Shown here in pieces: positions 1 to 5,434 of a stretch of DNA of 5,434 nucleotides. The stretch covers positions 1-5,434 of the forward strand of contig JBEICN010000053.1 of assembly GCA_040383945.1 (NCBI GenBank). Reading direction: 5' to 3'. The notes under the pieces are model-generated. The model was not told the DNA's origin. It saw nothing but the letters and a program-made list of their open reading frames with translations, and did not search any database. This DNA is from CAIVSN01 sp040383945 (GTDB lineage Bacteria; Patescibacteriota; Gracilibacteria; BD1-5; UBA2023). The number at the start of each line of letters is the position of its first letter. The stretch's first letter is position 1. The translations under genes and the position numbers were made by a program.

Positions 1-902
1 ACTCCTGGAAATATGTTTGTTTGTATATCTCTCGCAACCAGTTCACGAGAGCGATACACTCGTAGTACATCGTTACCGCGGTCTTCCGTTCGAACTCCAA
101 TAGCATGAACTCGTTCCAAAAATGCATCAAGATCAGGAATTCCGGCGTGAACGATGTCAATATATTCTTGGCTTACCAGGGCTCCAATAATCACAAAAGT
201 TCATGATTCCAGATAGTCCGTGGTAATAGTATGTTCCAACTTCTTTGGGAGTGTGTCCACTCCATGAACTACAATTTGGTGATTATACTTGGTTTCTATT
301 TGTACACCAGCTCCTCGAAGCGCGTGCACCAAGTCGATGACATGTGGCTCATATGCAGCATTATGAATAATAGTCGTTCCTTTTCGTAGCACACTCGCAG
401 TCAGCAAGTTTTCTGTAGCGGTTACCATTCGATTGGCATGAAGATGAATCTCCCCTTCTCGCTTGGCGCCAGAAAGTTGATACATATCATCGTCGGTAGC
501 AAGTGTGTACCCGAGATCTACGAGCCCGCTGATATGTTCACCTATAGGTCGTTTTCCAATATTACACCCTCCAGGAAACGGAAATACGGCTCGTCAGAAT
601 TTTTGCGGAAGCGCGGGAAGGAGTAGGATAGAAATACGAATTTTTTTCATTCTATCGCGATCGATGTTTGCATCAGATGGATGCTCCCATTTCAAATAAA
701 GATCATTTCCGACAAAGTCCACTGAAACCCCAAAAGTCTTCACTATTTCCAAAAGATTAAATACATCACCGATTCGAGGCACATTGTGGAGAACGGCAGA
801 TTCAAAAAGTAGAGCCGCACTTATAATTGGAGCAGCGGCGTTCTTTGATCCAGAAATGGTTACCGTACCTGCAAGCCCATGGCCGCCTTGAATTTTTAGC
901 AT
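1..902 (-). CDS. murA: UDP-N-acetylglucosamine 1-carboxyvinyltransferase (MurA), 3' end cut by window edge, two UGA read as Gly
   Basis: MurA transfers enolpyruvate from PEP to UDP-GlcNAc in the cytoplasm, the first committed step of peptidoglycan synthesis. About 300 of the usual ~420 residues are visible. The start ATG gives MLKIQGGHGLAGTV, and the substrate-binding Lys20-Asn21 follow in ISGSKNAAAP. The PEP-binding loop FPGGCNIGKRP carries the catalytic Cys113 (Cys115 in E. coli) and Arg117. Then comes GTTIIHNAAYEPHVIDL, typical of the family. The frame runs through two TGA codons. At 594-596 (codon 103) it reads QKF-G-RAVF, where the family has RFG. At 201-203 (codon 234) it reads LES-G-TFVI, where the family has IETGTF. 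Both positions are conserved glycines. The window ends just before the region holding the catalytic Asp (305 in E. coli). No Shine-Dalgarno is seen before the ATG. The gene follows hrcA by 37 bases and has no convincing promoter of its own, only a TATTAT at 918-923 without a good -35. MurA is preferred over EPSP synthase because of the GGC loop. Confidence 0.95.
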
Positions 903-939
903 ATGATGTGTGAGTTTATAATACAGAGTTTCGATAATC

Positions 940-1638
940 TTAAAGTATATGGCGAAGTGCTGCTATGTTGAAAGCGTAGTCCATCTTCATCGACCCAAGC
1001 ATACCAATATAGGCATCTCGTCATTCGATTTGGACACGCTTCACAATCATTGCCGAGGTTTCGAGCTCGGGTATGATATTTTCTTCTCCGAGGAACACGC
1101 ACACTTTTCGAGTAACTTCGAGATGATTGAGCAAATCAATAAAGTGGTGCTTATTTTCCAAAACCTTGATAACATTGTACACCTCATCCCCCAAAGATGC
1201 TGTATTTTTTTGCAAGTAATTTGTCAATCCAAGATAGTAGTTGGCTCACAAACTTGGAATGCATCCAAAAGTAATTTCTCGAGTGGATCTGGTAAGCTTG
1301 GCGACGAGCCCATATAGCTCATCATCAACTCGTGTTTGATCATGTCGTTCGATCAACTCATTTTCTGCCTCGATAAATTGTGGGAGCATATACTCCATAA
1401 GATAATCGACAAATACTCGAATTCATCGAGTAGTCGGCAAGCGGCCCGCAGAATTATATGGCTGAAAAATCAGCCCCATCTTTTCCAGGCTTGCCATATC
1501 ATTGCGGACCGTAGCACTCGAAACCCCCATTTCATGCTTTCTGAGCAAGGATTTTGAGCCGACGATATCACCGGTTTTGATATATTCTTCGACGATTATT
1601 TTGAGAATTTGTATCTTTCTTAGGTCCACTTTTTTCAT
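940..1638 (-). CDS. hrcA: Heat-inducible transcription repressor HrcA, compact form, three UGA read as Gly
   Basis: HrcA is the dimeric repressor that in other bacteria binds CIRCE operators upstream of groESL and dnaK operons and is kept active by GroEL. The N-terminal winged helix spans residues 1-72: ILKIIVEEYIKTGDIVGSK, then the recognition helix VSSATVRNDMASLEKMGL, then the wing NSAGRLPTTRG. The C-terminal signature GRDAYIGMLGSMKMDYA (206-222) matches the family's closing GP.RMDY block. In-frame TGA codons lie at 1423-1425 (codon 72), 1246-1248 (codon 131) and 1021-1023 (codon 206). Codons 72 and 206 fall on family glycines. The true stop is TAA at 940-942. At 232 residues it is well short of the usual ~340; the shortfall lies in the middle, where other HrcAs have an inserted domain. 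I chose ATG 1638 because the winged helix begins directly after it and a promoter lies just upstream. An in-frame TTG at 1695 would add 19 hydrophobic residues not expected in HrcA. murA follows on the same strand. Confidence 0.93.
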
Positions 1639-1644
1639 GAGCGC

Positions 1645-1672
1645 ATTGTACTTGAGATAGAGAAAAAGCCAA
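1645..1672 (-). promoter_or_regulatory. Probable sigma70-type promoter of hrcA (leaderless start)
   Basis: On the minus strand there is a -35-like TTGGCT (1672-1667, 4 of 6 to consensus), a 16-base spacer, and a -10 TACAAT (1650-1645, 5 of 6). Only six bases separate the -10 box from the hrcA ATG at 1638. Transcription from this box would therefore start at or next to the A of the start codon, which fits the lack of a Shine-Dalgarno. The boxes are seen directly; leaderless transcription is inferred. Confidence 0.55.
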
Positions 1673-1695
1673 ATCATCTGGAAGGAAAATCTCAA
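1652..1695. repeat. 7-bp inverted repeat flanking the hrcA -35 box
   Basis: TTGAGAT (1652-1658) and its exact complement ATCTCAA (1689-1695) are separated by 30 bases. They enclose the hrcA -35 box; one arm lies in the -10/-35 spacer and the other upstream of -35. The geometry is unlike CIRCE (9-bp arms, 9-bp gap). It could be a regulator site for the hrcA/1739 divergent region, but a 7-bp pair can arise by chance in about 100 bases. Confidence 0.3.
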
Positions 1696-1738
1696 TGAAT
1701 ACTTTCAAAAAAACCCGATTTGATTTATTCAAAACAAT

Positions 1739-2377
1739 ATGTTTAAATTTACAAAAGTAACTTTCTTCTTTATCTTAATTATGGATTTTTCAGACTCTTA
1801 TGCGTTCGGTGATGCTGAACTCACATTAAAGCCATCCTACGAGATCTCCAAATTTGTCGAAGCGAAACCGAATACCTCTCGCTCTGTTATCGACGTGCTC
1901 AAAGATACTGTAGGAAGAATTCTAGTCCCGTACGAGAGTATCAGGGGGGTTTCAAAAACGGTTACGCGAGACAATCCCCAATGTGCCGCTTCAGTAAGAC
2001 ATAATGCTGAGCGTATATTTGGCATAAAAATCGAGCCTCAGGGTACAGCAGAACGGCTCATATCAAGCCTCAAAGAACAAGTGCTTTCCTGAAAGAGAGA
2101 CGGGGCGGTTGGAACTGATGTAGTGAGTGTTATTTCCAAGGGGTACACGAGTGTGATAATTTACATGAATAGTCCTCAATTTCCAAAATTCGGACATCTT
2201 GCCAAGGGTTTTCAAAAGTTTGACGGTGAAATTTTTGTAATAGATACTGAGTTAAGAATCGGAAAAACACGAACCGATAAACCCATTCCACTTGACACTT
2301 ATATCAAAGCCATTCATGGAACTGGACGAAGAATCATAGAAGTAGTTTGATTGTCCACGAAGAATATTGCCATATAG
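1739..2377 (+). CDS. Unrecognised exported protein, 212 residues, two UGA read as Gly
   Basis: I do not recognise a family. The N-terminus is a plausible Sec signal peptide: Lys3 and Lys6, a hydrophobic run VTFFFILIM (7-15), and a possible cleavage site after Ala22 (SYA|FGD). The mature part would be about 190 residues, soluble, of mixed alpha/beta appearance, with one cysteine (NPQC) and no further membrane segment. TGA at 2090-2092 (codon 118) and 2348-2350 (codon 204) are in frame and are read as Gly here, giving VLSGKRDG and EVVGLSTK, with a TAG stop at 2375-2377. Under the standard code this would be two short fragments in the same frame. The gene diverges from hrcA across 100 bases. It has no Shine-Dalgarno before the ATG and no convincing promoter. 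The DNA is AT-rich: 13 of the first 60 bases after 1740 are G/C, and 21 of 60 at 2161-2220. I am confident it is coding, less so about the start codon and the last eight codons. Confidence 0.7.
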
Positions 2378-2396
2378 AACTAGGGGAAACAGTTCT
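2376..2396 (+). terminator. Weak stem-loop at the end of the exported-protein gene
   Basis: AGAACT (2376-2381) and AGTTCT (2391-2396) form a 6-bp stem with a 9-base loop, beginning at the TAG stop of the upstream gene. Only TTT follows directly, and a six-T run lies 15 bases further on. This is a possible but weak intrinsic terminator. The rest of the 2378-2454 gap is AT-rich and shows no ORF or RNA gene that I can support. Confidence 0.3.
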
Positions 2397-2454
2397 TTCA
2401 ACACTTCAAATTTTTTCAATACCTGCAATGGTAACAGATTTTACACAAAATGTA

Positions 2455-2482
2455 TTGACAAAAATTATTTTTTAAGTAAATA
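2455..2482 (+). promoter_or_regulatory. Candidate promoter of the GC-rich gene
   Basis: A perfect -35 TTGACA lies at 2455-2460, followed by a 16-base A/T spacer and a poor -10, TAAATA, at 2477-2482 (3 of 6). An alternative -10, TAGATT (2481-2486, 4 of 6), would need a 20-base spacer. A strong -35 with a weak -10 would suit a regulated promoter. It reads toward the gene starting at 2532 and would give a leader of about 40-45 bases. Confidence 0.45.
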
Positions 2483-2489
2483 GATTTAG

Positions 2490-2502
2490 CTGGATCATCC
2501 AG
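2490..2502. repeat. 13-bp dyad symmetry, possible operator
   Basis: CTGGAT-C-ATCCAG is a perfect 6-bp inverted repeat around a single central base, placed a few bases after the candidate -10, about where transcription would begin. Such short odd-length dyads are common binding sites for dimeric repressors. As RNA it could form only a 5-bp stem with a 3-base loop and has no T-run, so it is not a terminator. Confidence 0.35.
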
Positions 2503-2520
2503 TGCTGTCAAACACACACG

Positions 2521-2527
2521 AAAGGGA
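2521..2527 (+). promoter_or_regulatory. Shine-Dalgarno-like site fixing the start at 2532
   Basis: AAAGGGA ends four bases before ATG 2532 and contains the AAGG core. It supports ATG 2532 over the in-frame GTG at 2502, which lies at the edge of the dyad and has no ribosome site. None of the other three genes with a visible start in this window has such a site. Confidence 0.5.
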
Positions 2528-2531
2528 AATC

Positions 2532-3179
2532 ATGGAAACCAAATCAGTTTCTACGCGAGCCATCCCCAACGAATTCGCAGCATGGCGGGCCAAACAGTTT
2601 CTTGCAAGCATTCACGAACACATCCCGCATTTGCCTCCGACCATACTCGTATGGTCGAGTGTGCTTCCGGGATTGCGTCTGCCACTTCAGGCGATTCGTC
2701 ACTGCTACGTGATCAGAGATGTTGGTGCAGAAGACATTTGTGACGCCCTCACTCTACCCGGACTCATCGGAAGAGATGCCAGAGATTGGGAGTACCGGGC
2801 AGACAACAACATCATCCTGACGACGAACAGCCTGTTGGCTCGACGGCTCAAGGGTCGAGGAAGAGAGGTGACTTTGAAAACCTTCACGGTAGGACTCGTG
2901 TACTCAGAGGTGATGGCCGAACTGCAACAGCATTCGGCCCAGGCTTTCGACCAGTTCATGGAACTCATGAAGCAGGGGGCAACCTTCCGCTTTCAAAAAT
3001 GTTCCATTCGTGAAGCCCTCAAAGCACTATCGAGCAGCAAAGAAACTGCGGCGGTGGACTACAAGCATGAAACCGTCACCTGCAAAAGCCTGCGCATCGC
3101 GCTCGAGCTCGTGAACATCACGGGAAGAGCGCCTACGCTACTGCCTCGCCATCGTGTCCATGCCTTTGGGCACTGATAG
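2532..3179 (+). CDS. Unrecognised cytosolic protein, 215 residues, GC-rich gene ending in tandem TGA-TAG
   Basis: I do not recognise a family and see no catalytic motif, signal peptide or membrane segment. Visible parts are a helical N-terminus with FAAWRAKQFLASIHEHIPHL, a hydrophobic stretch PPTILVWSSVLPGLRLPL, a basic patch LLARRLKGRGREVTLK, a helix rich in Gln/Glu/Met (VMAELQQHSAQAFDQFMELM), and a C-terminus rich in Arg/His (PRHRVHAFGH). No TGA interrupts the first 214 codons. The frame then meets TGA (3174-3176) followed directly by TAG (3177-3179). Under UGA=Gly the protein ends in His-Gly; under the standard code it ends in His. Base composition differs from the neighbours: 31/60 and 33/60 G/C in two hand-counted stretches, against 13/60 and 21/60 in the preceding gene and 27/60 in part of ftsK. 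It has its own -35 box, ribosome site and terminator, so it looks like a monocistronic unit, perhaps acquired. It converges on ftsK. Confidence 0.75.
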
Positions 3180-3195
3180 AGCAGGAAGCAACATT

Positions 3196-3222
3196 ATCCG
3201 CCTCGACAAGGGGCGGATTTTT
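3196..3222 (+). terminator. Intrinsic terminator of the GC-rich gene
   Basis: ATCCGCC (3196-3202) pairs with GGCGGAT (3212-3218). A T-G and a C-G pair can extend the stem to 9 bp over the loop GACAA. A run of five T (3218-3222) follows. It starts 16 bases after the TAG stop. On the minus strand no T-run follows the hairpin, so it serves the plus-strand gene and not ftsK. Confidence 0.85.
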
Positions 3223-3243
3223 CATTGACTTCGCAAGAATGAA

Positions 3244-5434
3244 CTATCCGATAATATCTCTAGGCTTACTTCCGTCAGCCGGACCAACGATAGACATTTC
3301 TTCAAGAATATCCATGACGCGAGCCGCTCTTGCATAGCCGAGTTTCATGCGCCGTTGTAACATAGAGGTCGACGCTTTCCCAGAAGCACGCACAAATGCA
3401 ATCGCTTCCTCGATGACTTTGGGGTCTTCGTCATATCACTCTGCACCGCCGCCACCGCTAGAACCTGCCCAATTCCCCTGATCTCCTTCCACAATAGAGC
3501 TGTCATAAATATCCTCGAGCATTTCTGGATCGATGGTTCGTTTGATATGATTTACTACCGACTCTACATCTTCGGTTGAAACATATACACCTTGGATTCT
3601 TTCAGGAGCCATAGAGCCCGCTGGTGAATACAGCATATCTCCATTTCCGAGCAAGTCTTCTGCCCCCATTCGATCAAGAATCGTTCGAGAATCAACCAAA
3701 GAAGCTACCGTGAGAGCAATTCGAGAAGGAATATTTGCCTTGATTATACCCGTGATAACATCCACTGAGGGGCGCTGTGTAGCAACAATAAGATGCATAC
3801 CGACCGCACGAGCCATCTGGGCGATTCGAGCGATGGTGTTTTCCACCTCCTTTTTATTACCGCTCATCATAAGGTCATTGAGTTCGTCCACGACAATAAC
3901 GATATTAGGCATTTTGTCCTTGCGCCCCACTTTGGCATTATACTCAGACAAGTTACGGACTTTGCTCGCATTCAAGAGATCATACCGACGAATCATTTCC
4001 GCCACCGACCATTTCAGAGCGTTAAGTGCTTTATCAGAATCATTGATAACCGGAGTTAGCAAATGTGGAATACCGTTATAAATTCCCATTTCGACTCGCT
4101 TCGGATCAATAAGAATAAGTCGCAAGCTTGAAGGTGAATTGCGATACAAAAGGCTGACTAGAAAACCATTCAACACCACCGATTTCCCAGATCCTGTTTG
4201 TCCAGCAATCAGTAGATGGGGCATCTTGGACATATCCCCTATGATATATTCCCCATTGATATCTTTACCGATTACGAGAGCTAGGTTTGGCTTAAAATTA
4301 AGAAATGACGAATGTTCGAGAACTTCACGGATTCCAATCATGTCGCGCTTGTCATTGGGCACTTCTATACCCACCAAACCGAGACCAGGAATAGGTGCCT
4401 GAATTCGTATCGATTTTGCTTTGAGGGAAAGTGTGAGATCTTTTTTGAGATTTTCTATTTTAGAAAGCTTTACTCCGTCATCTGGTTCCAAACGATACTG
4501 CACGACGGTGGGTCATACTTTTTCTCCCATCATTTTGACCCCGATTTTGAATTGCAGTAGTGTGCTCTCAATTTCTGCGGACTTTTCTCGAATTTCTGCA
4601 GGCGATACGGTCACTTTATGGGCAATTTTTTCAAGAAGCGAAGTGGGAGGAAGTTGCCATTCTCAAAAGTCGGGAGTTTTGGTGCTTTTTGCCACCTCTT
4701 TAGTATCTTTGGTTTCCCCCTTCGGCTTGATTCATGGAACAGCGGCGGCTTTCCCAAATAAACCTTCCAGAATTCCTGGTTCTTTCTTTTGAATGGGAAT
4801 ATGCTGAGTCGATACAACTAACTGTTTGTTGTCGATTTTCTGTTTTTCGAGTTCTCGCTCCTTGCGCGCGGCTTCAAGTTCTTTTTCAAGGTCTTTCTTT
4901 CGTGCTTCTAGGGCAAGACTATTCTTTGAGGGTTTTTCACTTGCGATTTCTCAACGAAAACTCGTCATAGTATCTTTAACTTGATGCACTGAAGGCAGCC
5001 GAGCATGAACGGCAGCAAATACTTTTCTATAACTGATACGCAGAGTGAGGTAGAGTGAGACAAGAAGTCCACCCAAAAAAGCAAGTATCATCGGGGTGCG
5101 ACCAAACCAGTTCGTGAGAATAGTGGAAAAATCTAAAATACCATGGGAACCATATGGCGTAAAAGCAGTAATAAGAGAAACGATGGATATGCTATAGAGT
5201 AAAAGTCAGACTACCCGAACGCTATTCCAAGAAAGCTTGTTTACTACGATACCAACGGCGAGCGCGGCATACACAATAAAAATGGGTCGATAGTGCTCGC
5301 CATATAAGTAAGTGAGAGTTTGAACAACAATGGATCCAACAGCAGAAGAGCTGTCACCAAAAAAAACGATCACACACAAAAAAACCAGCATCCATCCAGC
5401 GATAACATTCTTGAGTTCATATCCCCAAGTTGAG
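3244..5434 (-). CDS. ftsK: DNA translocase FtsK/SpoIIIE, N-terminus cut by window edge, six UGA read as Gly
   Basis: FtsK is a septum-anchored hexameric ATPase that pumps chromosomal DNA during division and activates XerCD recombination. The window holds 729 residues (first full codon at 5433), probably lacking only a short N-terminus. Order by visible residue: four hydrophobic segments near 9-25, 50-64, 74-91 and 114-131; a charged, probably coiled-coil linker near 165-195; the alpha/beta entry WQLPPTSLLEK; then the motor. The motor has Walker A GQTGSGKS (411-418), LILIDPKRVEM, Walker B IVIVVDELNDL (from 511), VATQRPSVDVITG and VDSRTILDRMGAEDLLG. A Gly-rich hinge (SSGGGGAE) leads to the winged-helix gamma domain, with ASTSMLQRRMKLGYARAARV and the ending GSKPRDIIG before TAG 3244-3246. 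In-frame TGA codons lie at 5206-5208, 4951-4953, 4732-4734, 4663-4665, 4513-4515 and 3436-3438 (codons 76, 161, 234, 257, 307, 666). The one at 307 gives VGPTVVQYRLEP, the conserved GP of the family. Its promoter is outside the window. Confidence 0.96.

Noticed and set aside
1..902. murA as a pseudogene broken by stop codons
   Set aside because: All breaks are TGA, never TAA or TAG, the frame is preserved, catalytic residues are intact, and the same pattern recurs in hrcA and ftsK.
949..1317. 122-codon plus-strand ORF opposite hrcA
   Set aside because: It lies antisense to a clearly recognised HrcA, resembles no family, and has no ribosome site. It is a shadow of the real gene.
1639..1738. 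CIRCE operator near hrcA
   Set aside because: No TTAGCACTC-N9-GAGTGCTAA or close match is present. The GCACTCG at 1515-1521 is inside hrcA and has no paired arm.
2378..2501. tRNA, for instance the tRNA-Gly(UCA) expected for this code
   Set aside because: No cloverleaf arms or TTCGA-type T-loop could be found in this AT-rich gap.
2786..3013. 75-codon ORF in another frame of the GC-rich gene
   Set aside because: It is nested within the longer 2532-3179 frame, which has the promoter, ribosome site and terminator.
3196..3222. Bidirectional terminator shared with ftsK
   Set aside because: On the minus strand the hairpin is followed by ATAATGTTG with no T-run.
3710..4081. 123-codon plus-strand ORF opposite the FtsK motor
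   Set aside because: It is antisense to Walker A/B-containing coding sequence, with low-complexity Ile/Arg/Ser composition typical of a shadow frame.
3436..5208. UGA as selenocysteine or programmed read-through
   Set aside because: Too many sites in unrelated non-selenoprotein families, at glycine positions, with no recurring downstream hairpin noticed.
1..5434. UGA read as tryptophan (Mycoplasma-type code 4)
   Set aside because: UGA columns correspond to conserved glycines (MurA RFG and ETG, FtsK GP, HrcA after AGR.PT), and tryptophan is encoded by TGG elsewhere, for example in ftsK.

Overview
The window comes from a bacterium that reads UGA as glycine (translation table 25), so most likely Gracilibacteria (BD1-5) or Absconditabacteria (SR1) of the candidate phyla radiation. 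Under the standard code three recognisable housekeeping genes (murA, hrcA, ftsK) look shattered by in-frame TGA. In each, the pieces share one frame and abut exactly at the TGA. At the best-conserved sites the family residue at that position is glycine. I count 13 internal UGA codons in four genes, about one per 110 codons. The ends that can be called are TAA (hrcA) or TAG (ftsK and both plus-strand genes). I cannot separate the two phyla from this window.

Layout. Positions 1-902 (minus) hold the N-terminal ~300 residues of MurA, the first committed enzyme of peptidoglycan synthesis. Just upstream on the same strand is a compact HrcA heat-shock repressor (940-1638), 37 bases from murA and probably co-transcribed with it. 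A sigma70-like promoter sits so close to the hrcA ATG that the message is probably leaderless. Divergent from hrcA is an AT-rich gene for an unrecognised exported protein of 212 residues (1739-2377), itself containing two UGA codons. Next comes a self-contained unit of clearly higher GC: a perfect TTGACA box, a dyad symmetry, a Shine-Dalgarno-like site, an unrecognised 215-residue cytosolic protein (2532-3179) and a strong intrinsic terminator (3196-3222). From 3244 to the right edge (minus) runs a nearly complete FtsK/SpoIIIE DNA translocase with membrane segments, linker, RecA-like motor and winged-helix gamma domain. Its six UGA codons are all read as glycine.

How the parts fit. MurA (wall synthesis) and FtsK (chromosome segregation at the septum) are core cell-cycle functions, and HrcA links the murA transcript to protein-folding stress. 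The GC-rich unit is the least typical part: it has no internal UGA, ends in a tandem TGA-TAG, and carries its own promoter, ribosome site and terminator. It may be a more recent arrival. I found no tRNA, rRNA, CRISPR array or insertion sequence.
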